64,000 nt of DNA from UBA6059 sp965227155 (GCA_965227155.1 OZ245731.1:4898001-4962000); one strand, 5' to 3'. Counted from the first letter of the stretch, positions 44,301-55,162 are shown. The notes: generated by a model not told the origin, from the letters alone. Program-made: numbers and translations.

Positions 44301-47300
44301 TTACTTGTTTTGCATCACTTTCACATCCTTCTCCTGCAAGTGTTGCAGTTACATAATAATTATAGGTACCCACCAATGTTTCATCAAAAGCCGGGTTATT
44401 AATTGGAGGGATACTTGAACCCTCAAAAATTCTACTTGCATCAGAAGGTACTTGAGTTGTATACCATCGATAATCTACATCAGCTGCTGGGGAGGCAATT
44501 TGTAGGTTTTCAATGGGATCCCCCAGGCAATATTGATAGGTTTCGATTCCACCTATCTCAGATGCAGTACTGGTAGGCACATCAGCCGTAGGATATACAT
44601 TGATCTGTACAGTAGCCACATCACTTAAACTTCCCTGAAAATCAGAGCCATTGATACCTACGCTTGTGGATTGCCTTACATAATAGGTATAAGTACCAGG
44701 GTTGTTCTCAACTTCATTTGGTGTATATGTAAACTCTTGTACGTCTACATTATTTAGTGTATCTGCATTTGGGTTCACCCTTGGGTCTTCATTAAACCAA
44801 TGTACCTGAGCACCCGCAAACCTATTGGTAATGGACAGTGTACTTACAGCCTCATCCTCACAAAGCTCTATCAATGACTCTGTGGGTGAAGGTGTATCAG
44901 GCACAGGAATAATATTCAGATTAACAGTTCTCCTTGTGCTTTCTGCTGGAGTTGGATTGAAATTTTGCCCATCAAATTGCGATTGGCTAACTGTTAGACT
45001 ATACGTTTCTATAGCCGTAGGATTATCTGCACCTGTACCATCACCTGGGAGATCATTATTAACTGTCAATGCCGCAAGAGTTGCGCTTCCTGTAGTATTG
45101 GTTAAAGCAAGTGTGGCAGCATTAGGATAGTACCAATTGTATTCAATGGGTTGGATGTTGGTAAGATCGGACTCATCAACATCTGTCCCCGGGTTGTCAG
45201 CTACGTTTACATTAAGTCCTTCTACGTCAATCGTACCTCCAGTGAGTTGAGCCGTATAGTTGGCTGCTGTATCATAAGAGAAGTAGAAATTGGTTATCGG
45301 ATTAGTTGCATTAGAAATGTAATTATCTTGTGATACAGGGTTGAAGAATGGTTCAGCCGGTGTGTCAAAAATATTTAACTGAACCAATGTCCTGTCTGCA
45401 ATTTCAGATTCACAACCTTCGAATTCTCCTGCTATAATATTATTTGTCAGGGATACTTTGAAAAATATAATACCGTTAGTTTGGGTCAATATTCTTAAAT
45501 CCTCCCCAGTAGCATTGGATGCACTTCCTGTTACTGTTTCTTCGAATATGGAAATAGGGTTAGTAATGTTTCCATTTACATCCGATTGATACCATTTGTA
45601 AACATCTCCATTAGAAGGCGTTGTAATCGTAAAATCGACAGCATCCAGGTCTTGCTCCCAAATGCCTGCTTCGCCTCCATCAGGTAAGGCATTTCCAAGG
45701 TAGTTAAGAACAGGTCCATCAGGGTCACCAAACTGTGTAATATCTGCATTTACAAAGCCACTCAAACAGCCCACGAAAGCACTGTTATTAAACAATGAAT
45801 CTGTTCTCTGCGCAACAAAGAAATTCGTAGTACCAATGGCTAAAGAGCCAATATCATCAGGATCAAATGCGTTATTCGTACCCGTTTGTACAATCGTTGA
45901 TTGATCATCTTCATACCACGTTATTATACCTCCGGTAACTCTATTGTTCACTTCAAATTCTGGTGCATCATCGCCTTCACAGAATCGCAAAAGATCATCA
46001 TCCAGAATAGGGTCCACTGGTATCCCTCTAACATAGATGGTAAATTCTATGGGTTCACTTTCGCAACCGGAAAAAGCCGGCCCACCAAAATCCATAGGTG
46101 GATTGGCATTAGTCACCTGTGTGGCATAAAAAGTATAAGTTCCTACTGAAGGTGTACCTGCTAAATTTGGAATTGTATTCTCATCAGGTACCATCTCTGC
46201 AGGTTGAATTTCAGCATCATTAGCTACTGTTAATCTATTGGTACCAGCCAATGCATCAGCTTCAGTTGCATACCAAAAGAAATCAACTGGATCGTCAGGA
46301 TCACTGTCTGCAACCTTTAAAGACCGAATCGGATCTCCAAAACAATAATAAAATTCGGTGCTGTCATTTACATAATCTGCATCAGGCGCATCAGGAATGT
46401 TGTAAATATTTACCTTAAGTCTAACAGAATCAGATTCTCCACCTTTATATGTACTACCTTCGATATCTGTTGTTTGAGATACCAAATAATAACTTGTCAC
46501 ATCATTATTTATACCAGTAAGGAACAATTCTGACGCTGTAGCTGAGCTTGCATCAGATGAAGAAGTCACAGATATCGGTAATAGCTTGCTCCCAGCACCA
46601 TCAGATCTATACCAATTAAATTCTGTGGTATTTAAACCAGTATTCGTAAAATTCGAAGCAACCTCAAAGAGGTCTGTTGAAGTGAGTTCTCCGGCACAGA
46701 AGTTTAGTTCCAGATCATCGCCTACGCCTGCTGTTTCATAATCATTTTGGGGTGTCTCCAGATCACTTAATATCGGTGCCTCGGCCAGCGGGTAAATGGT
46801 TATATTTAGTGGAGTACCCGAAGTACTTCCACATCCGGGAAAAAATGACACCTCACGATTTAAATCATTCGTTACCTGAAATAAATAGACTGTTTCCGAC
46901 ACAGTAGAATTTACTTCATAATAGCCACCACCATTAGTAGTTAAGCCACTTGTGCCAAGTGAAGTGAATAAGTCTGCATAAGAAATATCAGGATTATTGT
47001 TGGTGCCAGTAGAGAAGTTTATTGTATCGGTTGCTCCCAGGGTATTCTCTTCTGTAGACCATATGTAATCTATATTCGCCATACCAGGCGTTTCCAATAA
47101 GTCAGCTGCCAAAATTCGATCATTGATGCTTAGTTCTCCGCTATGCGCATTGATATCAGTCGTAAACCCTGTCGGGGCTGAGGGAATATCATGTACCACT
47201 ATATCAATTTGAGTTACATCGCCCTGGCACCCAAGAAAGGCAGTTCCATTTATATTCTCTACGCGATTTACAAAAAAGGAATATCTACCAGCCGGAGGTG

Positions 47301-50300
47301 TGTCGGTAAGGCCATAGAAATTCATAAGTTCTGCACCCGTGGCATAATAATTACCTTCAGAAGTAATCAACCCCTGACCGCTGCCATCATCACTACCGTC
47401 CAGTTCACCATCAAAATCACCATCCAGATTATTATCGTCATCCCATTGATAAAAACTCACATTGGGTAATGTACTCTCAACTTCAAAATCATCAATGATA
47501 AAGTTACTTCCGCCTCCAGTATGTTCTATAACGATATATACATCATTAAAACTACCAACATAGGTTACTTCAAAATCTGTATAAGTGGCAGATGAAGTTG
47601 ACAATGATGTGGTTGTTTCTGTTATTTCAGATAAAGTGTTATCGTATAAGGCAAAATCAGCGTTGGCTGTACCACCAGTGGACCGGTATCTAAAAGATAT
47701 TTTCTGGATTGCCTGATAAAAATCTGTTTCAACATCACCACCAGGGTTTGCAATAACCAATTCGCCACCAGACACAGTAGACCCGCCACCAATAGTCCAG
47801 TTGGTTGGCAATCCTGCGCTAAAATCCTCTAAAGCGTAATCGCTCCATAATGCGATATCCTCTATTGTCTCTCCAACACAATACTCATATACATAGTAGG
47901 TCCCGTCACTACCGGCGGACAGATCCTCTCCTTTTGTATTGAATGTAGGGTCAATCAAAGGATTGCCTACTTCAGGATAAACGCTAATAATGACTTGAGA
48001 ATAATCGCTTTCACATCCTGTAAATCCGGCAAAATCACCGGCATAATCAGTCTGCGTAAAATAAAAATAATAAGTTCCAGGATCTGGGTTAGTCTGACCA
48101 AAAAGATTGAATGCCCCCATGTTATTGGCACTAGCCGTAATTATTTCAGAATTAGGCCCAAGATTATCACCTTCATACCATCGTATAGTATTGCCTGCAG
48201 GAACAACAGGCTGTAAATTTTCAATTGTAGAACCTTCGCAATACTCATAAAAATAAACAGGGTTTGGAGGTGTATTTGAAATCTGTTGACTAGCCGAAGT
48301 TTGAAGTGTTGGTTTATCAGGAGTTGCGAATACTGTGATTGTAAAAGTGAAACTATTTGTACCATTGGCGGGTGATGGGTCATCCGTTGGTTGTGAATCA
48401 AACGTGATTTCATAGGTCTCAAATTCCCTGCCAGCTTGAAGCCCCACAGTTGGATTTCCAAGTAAGTTTGCAAAATCGATAGTCCCTCCACCGACAACCG
48501 TGGTTGCTGAAGTGCCAGTTATTCTGTCTACCGTAAAGCCGCTGGCCGTAAAACCCGTTGCGTTTACAATTGTGGTTAAATTTGTATAATTCCGAACCCC
48601 ATAATTTATATCTATGCTACCACCATCCTCACAATAAATATTGCCATCATAGTCTTCCTGTAAAGCTATTTGGGGTAAAGGATACACCGTGAATGTTTCA
48701 CTATCTAGTATCAGTGCATTATCAGTTGTACTTGCATCATTATTAGGTACAAACCAAACGTCTATCACTGTTTGCTCGGGTACGGTTACTGTTGGAGCAT
48801 CAAATTGCCAACCGTTTAATAAAAGGTCTCCGGTAATTGGAGTAGGCGGTGTAGGTGCGCTGTACCCCGGTGGTGAGAAAAGATTTCCTACAGCGGCATC
48901 AGGAGTGAATGTGAGTTCATAGAAATAAAATCCACTTACAGTCTCTACGTCCATAATTGTACCTGTCTCTCCACTGAAAAGATCTAGTGAAACAGTATTA
49001 GAAAATGCCCCGGATCCACCAGATCCACCCACTACGGTTAAATCAAGTCCTGTCGTGAAAGTTCTAGAACCATTGCTTAGCTGATAAAGGATCGTATGAG
49101 GGCTTCCGGCGGTACCCGCTGCTGCCGGGGTAAAATCTATGGTGGCATTGTTACCAGCACCACCATCTGTAATTGGTCCTAAGCCAGCTCCTGTAAATGA
49201 TGGCTCGTATTCACCTGCCCCTGGGTAAAGGTTAGCTGCTGGTATAGCTGCTGTAATGGTAGCAGCCGCTTCCCCCTCCGCAAAAGTCGTTTTAGGGATT
49301 GAGATATCCATAATCCCAATCTGTGTCTCATAACCGTCACTCTCACAACCTAGTGCATCCACGGTGGTCACGGTGATTGGATAAACGCCGATAACGGAAT
49401 TGTCATAACCGGTAAATGCATTGAAATCCGTTTGATCAAAATTAGCCGTTGTTTCAGCAGATACATTCTCTCCTTCATCATACCAACGATAACTAACAGC
49501 ACCACCTGTTGCATTAAAAGTAAAAGCCTCATTCGGCTCAAAAGCAATGTCACCGGCAGGGTTCCCTCCAAAATTCATAATGGGTTGAGCCGGTCGATCT
49601 GTGCTTGATAATGTTCCTAAAACCACCCCATCATCTACAGCAAGTCCAAAAACAGTTGCCGTACCTCCTACTCTTCCTATGGTTTGTCCTGCGAGTGGAG
49701 ATCCAGTAGCTGTAACTTCAAGACCACTAATCGTTAATGAGTTTGAGGCACTTTCTGATCCTGCTGTTAAACTGTAATTAATACGTAAGGTACCATCGCC
49801 AATAAAGGATCGACTATTTATGGTAAAACCAGTTCCTGTAGGTGTAATGGTAGGAAGTACACCGGTATTAAAGCTAAAATCATCTGGTAAACCAATGGTT
49901 AACGTTTGATTTGACCCTTGTCTGAAATCATTATTGATAAACTCTGTAATAACAATGTTGCCAATGGTTACTGATTCGGCATCTATACAAATATTGTTTG
50001 AAGGGGCAGTTATAGTAACCCCTCCCGATGTAAGGTCAACATTGGTAACAGCACTTAGATTTCCTGTTTGGTCTTCTGCTACTATGCGCAGATCATAATC
50101 TGTGGTAACCGCAGCAAGCACTTCATCAATATCAAAATCAACCCCAACCTGATCGATGGTCAACTGAGTACCTGTGGTACGGACTGTATTGGCATCTGAT
50201 CCGGTGCCATCTGCCTCAATTAAATAATAAATGTCACCAATTTCGTTTAGCTGAACTTGAACGGAGGCGTCCTGACCAACAACTGACTGAGCACTGATAG

Positions 50301-53300
50301 TGATCAAGGGATCACTACTATCAATAGTTAAAATATCGGTTTCTGTGAGCACACTCTCATTACCTTCATCATCTATTGCCTTCAATGTAATATCATAAGT
50401 GCCTTCAGCATAATCGCCATCGTTAGCACCGCCATCACCAGTCTTACCTAGATTAATTGACCATATGCCACCAGAAGGAGCGGCAAAACCGGTAGAAACA
50501 CCACTTGTAAAGGTGTCTTCTGAAGATCCGGTATTATCAATGGTAAGCTCCAGAATTACATTATCATCATCCGTAGTACCTGAAACTGTTATTGGATTTC
50601 CTGCTGAATTATCATTAGCTGTAAATAGATCATTATCAATAGTTGTAGTTGGTGCTTCACTATCAATTTCAATGGTAAGAGCAGATTCAGTTGCAGAGTT
50701 GCTATTTACTGAGGCATCTGTCGCAGTGATATCAAAAGATCGGGTACCATTATTTAAGAATTGTGCTGGAAATAATGTGAATTCATAAAGACCTCCACCA
50801 ATATCGGTAAATGATTCATTGGCACTATATAGTCCCAAGATATCTGTAAAATCGCCTGTCACAGTAAGTCCAGGCTCATCCCAATCTACTGTAATTGTAG
50901 CCTGTTCAGGGCCTCCAAATTCCAGTGCATCACCACCGACTACTGTGGTAGCTCCTGAATTTAGTGTAACGGATTGGAAAACTGGAGGTGCCTGATCTGC
51001 CAAAGTTATTTCAATGAATTCTGTAGCGGACATAGCAACTCCACCGGAGGTAGCATACACTTGTGCTCCACTTGTTGGGAAAATTCTGAATGTTTCATCA
51101 CCGCTCGCAGTACCGCCATCGAGATCTAATAGAAAACGGAAAGTGTCATAACCTCCTGATCCCAAAGCATTACCTGCATTATCTTGAATTGCTGTGACAC
51201 TAAATGAAGCTGCCCCCATACTGTTATCAGGATCGGTAAAGCTGCCAAAGTTAACCTCTTGGGGAAACCTAATAGGGTTAGTACCTCCACCAGACTGTCT
51301 GTCTACATCCTCTGAGACGGTTACCGTCACATAAGAGTTGTCATTTTGTATGGTGAAGCCTGTAAATACTACGGCCGTAACATTATTAAACGCTGCTGTA
51401 GCAACTTCAGCAACATCAAGATCATTACCTGCCACATCCTGAACTGTAGAGGCTAAAGGCGTGATAACAGCATCATCATCACTATCGGGTGTACCGCCAG
51501 CACTTAGTACAAACCTTACGGCTGTCGCAGCACCACTTAGCGTCACATCTGAATTGTCCGTGATGTCTGAAGTAGAAAGGGATGTTATATTACCCGAAGT
51601 ACCACCATCTGTAAAAGAGGTATTAAAATCGGAAGGTAAAATAGGGTCTGTAGGATCAGTACTTGCCCTGACATCTTCTGAATATACTACTTCCAGATAG
51701 GCATTGGTAGCAGCCATGGTAGCACTTACAACAACTGGTGCAGCGGCATCAATTTCTGTAATCGATACTTGATCAATAACAGCCAAACCATCCTGGCCAA
51801 GATAATTTCCTCCTCCATTGGTAAAATCTGTATCACCCGGAGTAGCAGTTCCTGTAATACTTACATCCAGAATCAAAATATCATCATTAGCCCCATCTGT
51901 AATTGCATCCTGGTTATTATCTAATGCAGACAAAGTTGGTGTAGCGGCATTGATTGAAAAGTCATTGACATTGAAATCAGTATCATCAATATCTTCACTA
52001 AACAAGATCACCACCTCATCAATATCGCCATCGGTATTAGTATCGTAAAATGTAGCATTGACAATTACAGGTTCCGCTGCGTCAGCCGCATTACCAAAAT
52101 TTTGAGTAGCACCCAGTGTATTTCCAGATGCATCAGCGACTGTTCCCGCAGGCATATCAACAGAAGGAGTAGCATCCGTATCATAATTTGGTGCAATCAA
52201 TTCATCAAAGGAAATAGTCAATTGATTATCATCGTCATTATTAGTATCTGCGGTTTCATTGGTATATGTAGTGGTGCCAATATCAAATTGTGATAAATCA
52301 CCTGCGCCATTATCATCGTCGAGGTTTTCTGAAAAAGTAAGTATTACCGCATCAATAAAACCATTTTCGTCGCTATCATCGGTTTCAGCTGCGGTAATTA
52401 CTGGTGCGGCACCATCAGTGTAGGTTCCTCCGTTGGCACCTACCTCCCCATCAACTACTTCCGCACCGCCTCCAGTTTCGACAATTGTTGCATTGGTCGC
52501 ACCAGAAGTATAAGTTATAGTATTTCCGGGCAATCCAGTACCTGTGATCGTATTGGTAAAAGATAAAGTTGCCGTGGTTATATTATCGAATGTGCCGTCC
52601 CCATAATTAGGAGCGGGATCAATTATTATTCCACCACTTACAGTCAAAATATCAAGCCCGGTACCTCCCGCTCCGTCCGTATCTGTAAAATCAACAGCTT
52701 CGCTAAAAGTTAGCGTCATACCATCTATATCACCATCTTCATTTTGATCGAGCCATTCAACATCAGTGATTAATGGTGGGCCGTCAATCGATACCGTAGA
52801 TGAAGCAATGGCCAGGCTGGTATTGGTATCATCGCCACCATTGGTTGTTCCACCATCATCAGTTAGACTTGTAATTGAGATAACCCGGCTCGCTAATGAT
52901 GGAGAAGCTTCATTATTATCATAGGTTATACCATCAATAATGGTATTCATTTGCCCCTCGGTAAGCGTTCCGTTTGATAATGATACCGTAGCAGTAGACC
53001 CGGTAATGCTTACGGTGTAGTCTAAAGAATTACCACTAGTGGGTGTCCCGCTATCATTATTTCCATCATTTAATGCTATGTCAGTACCATCTACATTTAA
53101 GATTTCGTCACTACCCTGAGGTGTACCATCATTTACATTAGTGATCTCAATTACAAAATCTGTAATCGATTGCCCTGCTTCTACGGTAGATGTAGCTGCA
53201 TTGCTAAAAATACCTACGGGTGATCCTCCTGCGGAAAAAGTAGGGTCGTCAGCATCACCAGCAAGAGTTGGTTCGTTGTTTACGGCTAAAACTGTAACAT

Positions 53301-54849
53301 TTATATCGGCGGCTGATGATTGTCCAGAACCATCACCATCATCTACAGTAACACTTACAGTACGAAGGCCTGCAGTTGGGTCATTCCCTCCAAGGTTTTG
53401 GTATGCTAATGAAGCCAACAAAAGCTCTACTCTTGACAGGGTAGCATTAGCATTTAGATTAACCACAAGATCATTACCTGGTGTTATTGCATTTCCTAAA
53501 GTACCAATGGTAATCAAACCACCGTCATTGACCCTTACATTATCATTTGGCCCTATTCCAAAATCAACATTTGAATCGAATGTTAATAAATCTTCAGAAG
53601 CTACTTCACCTGCACTAATGTTAACGGTTACATTTCCTCCATCCAAATCAGCAGGATTTTCTGCATCACTGATTGTAGCTGCGGTACCCTGGTCTAGTAC
53701 TGCTACCCCATCACCCTCTGTATAATTGAATGCATCTGTATCCAAGTTACCAATTACGGGTGGGTCATTAACGGCAGCCACTGATATAGTTCTGGTATCA
53801 GAATCGAAATCTGAATTCGTATCTGTAGCCGTAATCGTTACCGTACGATTAAGAGTACCAGGGTTATCGGAGGTATTTCGGTATCTAATTGATTGCAACA
53901 CTTCTTGAACAATTGCGTTAGTTGCATCTGCGTCAAAAGTAATAGTAAGAGCTGTCCCATCTGTAACCACACCACCACTTGTACTTAAGTCTCCAACATC
54001 AGTTGCATTGGCAAGAATGTCTGTAGTAGAAATCGTTATTGTTATACCATCAGCGTCCTGATCATCAATACTAATCTCATCCGCAGCTTCGTTATTAGCA
54101 GTTATCTGTACTTCCAGCGTACCGCCATCCCAATCAGCATCACCATCGGCATCATTGACTGTACCTGCCGCATCAATTTGGGTGGCAGGATCGTTTTCTG
54201 TGTAAGCTAGGATGGCAGCGTCTAAGGATATGGTTGGGGCAGTGTTTGAAGGTATAAGATCCCAGGTAAAGGCATCAATCGCTAAATAACGGATTTCACC
54301 AGAACTATTTGCATCACCTGTACCATCATTAACTACTATTTCTAATCGGTCTATTGCCGTTAAACTATTATCCGTGCTACCTTCTGTGCTGAAATCAAAA
54401 AAAGTGAAGCCATTATTAGTAGCTCCCGTTTCAAAGCCGCTATTCTTCGTAACAGAAAATTCAGGAGTTCCACTACCATCCAAGTAACCATTAACAGTTA
54501 AACTGGCATTTGGAACAGCACTGTTATCAGCAGACGTATTTCCAACATATATCCAAAAACTTTTTATATAAAAGTCTGTTCCTGCATCCGTTTCAATTGA
54601 ACCAACCACCTCATCATAGACAAATGTGCCTTCATTGTCTAAATATTTATCATCAACCATGGTTCCATTCCAACCAGTACCAGGAAACCCTGTTTCGACA
54701 TCTAAAATTCCCCCTGTAACATTGAATAATACACTATTGGATGTAAATGCAACATCATCTTGGGAAAGGGACTCAAAATCTTCTGTTGTTTGTGCTCGAC
54801 TGACAAGGAAAAAACTAATACAGAATAGCGTAAGTAAAATTCGTTTCAT
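41329..54849 (-). CDS. Giant T9SS-secreted adhesin-like protein, paralog 1 (4506 aa)
   Basis: A signal peptide (RILLTLFCISFFLVSRAQ) is followed by a jelly-roll-like domain (about 21-200) and cadherin-like/RapA2-type sandwiches (about 205-680; TENDPATQIDAAGTV, FNYTEGDGVAVLDQG). Next come Ig-like domains carrying EF-hand-like Ca loops (DQNEDGDIDG, DSDENGFIDA, DTNTDGDIDE; about 697-950). A long series of Ig_7-type domains (about 2050-3520; motif like YYFYFTQTD ... FTGCESD) and PKD-like segments follow. The C-terminal block has a jelly-roll (YIEDDSSWVYSPAFDIS), an Omp28-like domain (LIEQFSNSNGQ, near 4173) and a type A sorting domain (LNIYPNPANESFTVTFDR ... RIIVRH, about 4417-4506). The role is inferred to be surface adhesion or matrix binding, perhaps Ca-stiffened. 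Confidence 0.9.
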   Translation of the reverse strand: MKRILLTLFCISFFLVSRAQTTEDFESLSQDDVAFTSNSVLFNVTGGILDVETGFPGTGWNGTMVDDKYLDNEGTFVYDEVVGSIETDAGTDFYIKSFWIYVGNTSADNSAVPNASLTVNGYLDGSGTPEFSVTKNSGFETGATNNGFTFFDFSTEGSTDNSLTAIDRLEIVVNDGTGDANSSGEIRYLAIDAFTWDLIPSNTAPTISLDAAILAYTENDPATQIDAAGTVNDADGDADWDGGTLEVQITANNEAADEISIDDQDADGITITISTTDILANATDVGDLSTSGGVVTDGTALTITFDADATNAIVQEVLQSIRYRNTSDNPGTLNRTVTITATDTNSDFDSDTRTISVAAVNDPPVIGNLDTDAFNYTEGDGVAVLDQGTAATISDAENPADLDGGNVTVNISAGEVASEDLLTFDSNVDFGIGPNDNVRVNDGGLITIGTLGNAITPGNDLVVNLNANATLSRVELLLASLAYQNLGGNDPTAGLRTVSVTVDDGDGSGQSSAADINVTVLAVNNEPTLAGDADDPTFSAGGSPVGIFSNAATSTVEAGQSITDFVIEITNVNDGTPQGSDEILNVDGTDIALNDGNNDSGTPTSGNSLDYTVSITGSTATVSLSNGTLTEGQMNTIIDGITYDNNEASPSLASRVISITSLTDDGGTTNGGDDTNTSLAIASSTVSIDGPPLITDVEWLDQNEDGDIDGMTLTFSEAVDFTDTDGAGGTGLDILTVSGGIIIDPAPNYGDGTFDNITTATLSFTNTITGTGLPGNTITYTSGATNATIVETGGGAEVVDGEVGANGGTYTDGAAPVITAAETDDSDENGFIDAVILTFSENLDDDNGAGDLSQFDIGTTTYTNETADTNNDDDNQLTISFDELIAPNYDTDATPSVDMPAGTVADASGNTLGATQNFGNAADAAEPVIVNATFYDTNTDGDIDEVVILFSEDIDDTDFNVNDFSINAATPTLSALDNNQDAITDGANDDILILDVSITGTATPGDTDFTNGGGNYLGQDGLAVIDQVSITEIDAAAPVVVSATMAATNAYLEVVYSEDVRASTDPTDPILPSDFNTSFTDGGTSGNITSLSTSDITDNSDVTLSGAATAVRFVLSAGGTPDSDDDAVITPLASTVQDVAGNDLDVAEVATAAFNNVTAVVFTGFTIQNDNSYVTVTVSEDVDRQSGGGTNPIRFPQEVNFGSFTDPDNSMGAASFSVTAIQDNAGNALGSGGYDTFRFLLDLDGGTASGDETFRIFPTSGAQVYATSGGVAMSATEFIEITLADQAPPVFQSVTLNSGATTVVGGDALEFGGPEQATITVDWDEPGLTVTGDFTDILGLYSANESFTDIGGGLYEFTLFPAQFLNNGTRSFDITATDASVNSNSATESALTIEIDSEAPTTTIDNDLFTANDNSAGNPITVSGTTDDDNVILELTIDNTGSSEDTFTSGVSTGFAAPSGGIWSINLGKTGDGGANDGDYAEGTYDITLKAIDDEGNESVLTETDILTIDSSDPLITISAQSVVGQDASVQVQLNEIGDIYYLIEADGTGSDANTVRTTGTQLTIDQVGVDFDIDEVLAAVTTDYDLRIVAEDQTGNLSAVTNVDLTSGGVTITAPSNNICIDAESVTIGNIVITEFINNDFRQGSNQTLTIGLPDDFSFNTGVLPTITPTGTGFTINSRSFIGDGTLRINYSLTAGSESASNSLTISGLEVTATGSPLAGQTIGRVGGTATVFGLAVDDGVVLGTLSSTDRPAQPIMNFGGNPAGDIAFEPNEAFTFNATGGAVSYRWYDEGENVSAETTANFDQTDFNAFTGYDNSVIGVYPITVTTVDALGCESDGYETQIGIMDISIPKTTFAEGEAAATITAAIPAANLYPGAGEYEPSFTGAGLGPITDGGAGNNATIDFTPAAAGTAGSPHTILYQLSNGSRTFTTGLDLTVVGGSGGSGAFSNTVSLDLFSGETGTIMDVETVSGFYFYELTFTPDAAVGNLFSPPGYSAPTPPTPITGDLLLNGWQFDAPTVTVPEQTVIDVWFVPNNDASTTDNALILDSETFTVYPLPQIALQEDYDGNIYCEDGGSIDINYGVRNYTNLTTIVNATGFTASGFTVDRITGTSATTVVGGGTIDFANLLGNPTVGLQAGREFETYEITFDSQPTDDPSPANGTNSFTFTITVFATPDKPTLQTSASQQISNTPPNPVYFYEYCEGSTIENLQPVVPAGNTIRWYEGDNLGPNSEIITASANNMGAFNLFGQTNPDPGTYYFYFTQTDYAGDFAGFTGCESDYSQVIISVYPEVGNPLIDPTFNTKGEDLSAGSDGTYYVYEYCVGETIEDIALWSDYALEDFSAGLPTNWTIGGGSTVSGGELVIANPGGDVETDFYQAIQKISFRYRSTGGTANADFALYDNTLSEITETTTSLSTSSATYTDFEVTYVGSFNDVYIVIEHTGGGSNFIIDDFEVESTLPNVSFYQWDDDNNLDGDFDGELDGSDDGSGQGLITSEGNYYATGAELMNFYGLTDTPPAGRYSFFVNRVENINGTAFLGCQGDVTQIDIVVHDIPSAPTGFTTDINAHSGELSINDRILAADLLETPGMANIDYIWSTEENTLGATDTINFSTGTNNNPDISYADLFTSLGTSGLTTNGGGYYEVNSTVSETVYLFQVTNDLNREVSFFPGCGSTSGTPLNITIYPLAEAPILSDLETPQNDYETAGVGDDLELNFCAGELTSTDLFEVASNFTNTGLNTTEFNWYRSDGAGSKLLPISVTSSSDASSATASELFLTGINNDVTSYYLVSQTTDIEGSTYKGGESDSVRLKVNIYNIPDAPDADYVNDSTEFYYCFGDPIRSLKVADSDPDDPVDFFWYATEADALAGTNRLTVANDAEIQPAEMVPDENTIPNLAGTPSVGTYTFYATQVTNANPPMDFGGPAFSGCESEPIEFTIYVRGIPVDPILDDDLLRFCEGDDAPEFEVNNRVTGGIITWYEDDQSTIVQTGTNNAFDPDDIGSLAIGTTNFFVAQRTDSLFNNSAFVGCLSGFVNADITQFGDPDGPVLNYLGNALPDGGEAGIWEQDLDAVDFTITTPSNGDVYKWYQSDVNGNITNPISIFEETVTGSASNATGEDLRILTQTNGIIFFKVSLTNNIIAGEFEGCESEIADRTLVQLNIFDTPAEPFFNPVSQDNYISNATNPITNFYFSYDTAANYTAQLTGGTIDVEGLNVNVADNPGTDVDESDLTNIQPIEYNWYYPNAATLALTNTTGSATLAALTVNNDLPGDGTGADNPTAIETYSLTVSQSQFDGQNFNPTPAESTRRTVNLNIIPVPDTPSPTESLIELCEDEAVSTLSITNRFAGAQVHWFNEDPRVNPNADTLNNVDVQEFTYTPNEVENNPGTYTYYVRQSTSVGINGSDFQGSLSDVATVQINVYPTADVPTSTASEIGGIETYQYCLGDPIENLQIASPAADVDYRWYTTQVPSDASRIFEGSSIPPINNPAFDETLVGTYNYYVTATLAGEGCESDAKQVRIIINEIPDPEIEIVNTAAPTGFEDLPEIYEICVDEAPFELFGNSVDNVFGTFTGPGVTNGTNGQATFDPLAALGITDPLDFPEFESETVTITYTLTNDNNCVDAISSDIVIHALPRPNFSVEAVLTGGQGFSGTVIEPDAVSGGVCIDLDPNNSGSSTSLLIRTLRGAQTGSITIDGGDPIAVSQGVVTINTETLNALGDPSVTSHDHIIRFEFTNENGCTNFIEKTLTIHENPKVAFDYNVGCEGEPITLEASAVAPFTNTDIETYNWAYATLNGSSVDVSTFPNGGASFTSVIDNPAEYIVTVLAESANIENCVSIVETDVDSRNDRTGNTQRIPIGDTPEVDFFWQRITEGRPLTLSGRDANILDFNRLAEASVDWGDGNTTALSANTAADGPAFADQEHIYANDGWYEATVTLITENGCDNSATKTIKVLPFIAVDPVAGHLNNFEAATEEEAGWFVDDYKSGTLAPEDQITSWSYRDLTNSGFDANDGHGWTTATSAENGYIEDDSSWVYSPAFDISALARPMVVFDGLYDFQPNDGAVLEYSIDNGDSWQILGRHIPGDDQGTGIYWYNVEDIRSDPGTQRGSGSSNDAFGWGGDEVDPLTEAASIRHKLDEIPDPSFVRFRFNFASTASALNTGFAFDNFSIVERDKIALIEQFSNSNGQRAEAQASRIVNEKINSRLDSALQNNGDLVAINYYTDVYGNDPLYEVNTEGPNARSTFYGIQDITSILDGNVTAAANASVAAQSPPWSAADANRNVLRPADVDIELFFDQADDEDEITVNADITLRDDLDAQDVRVYFAVIEKILTGNGVPLPNNESDVRNVFRQFLPNPQGVPLENKQLGSTTTITENWTVDARKVVDPDNLAVVVFVQDVGGSKEVYQAARIDVNGKLAVTGIENLIEIEDLNIYPNPANESFTVTFDRTLEEDFHWVVFDQSGRRLLNGDVNKGQDGFKVNTMALPSGVYIFSIGNTDKQYTYQRIIVRH

Positions 54850-55162
54850 AGGTAGATACAGTTGACCCGATTAGTAAAAGTCAAAATATTTTTTCATTAT
54901 TTCAAGAAGTAATTGAATTATAGGATCAAAGAGAAACTTATCCCAATCAAAATATCATCTGGAAATAATTGTCCAATTGTCTAATATAGTTAGTCTGACA
55001 TTAAATATCAGTAAAATCCATAGACAATAAAAGTGAAGAACCAATTAATGGATAAAGGATGCCTTTTCTGCTATATGATTATCATCACCCTGCAATGTTT
55101 ACAGGGTGATGACAACTAAAAGAATCTTTATGTGGTGAAGCATAACAGTTCTTATCGAATTA
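54850..55162. other. 313-base spacer between the two giant genes
   Basis: No coding potential is seen. It holds one strong hairpin at 55082-55112 (listed separately) and AT-rich sequence that should include the promoter of the 4506-aa gene. I see no clear TTTG/TAnnTTTG promoter pair. Confidence 0.6.
55082..55112 (-). terminator. 11-bp hairpin after the second giant gene
   Basis: TCATCACCCTG (55082-55092) and CAGGGTGATGA (55102-55112) form a perfect 11-bp stem with a 9-base loop, 50 bases past the stop of the gene ending at 55163. No strong T-run follows on the minus strand, so termination may be factor-dependent or the hairpin may protect the mRNA end. Confidence 0.5.

Noticed and set aside
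53141..53725. 194-aa open frame on the plus strand
   Set aside because: Antisense to the 4506-aa gene; its Ser/Thr/Pro-rich translation is the complement of a Thr/Asp/Gly-rich coding region, and many similar open frames lie across both giant genes.
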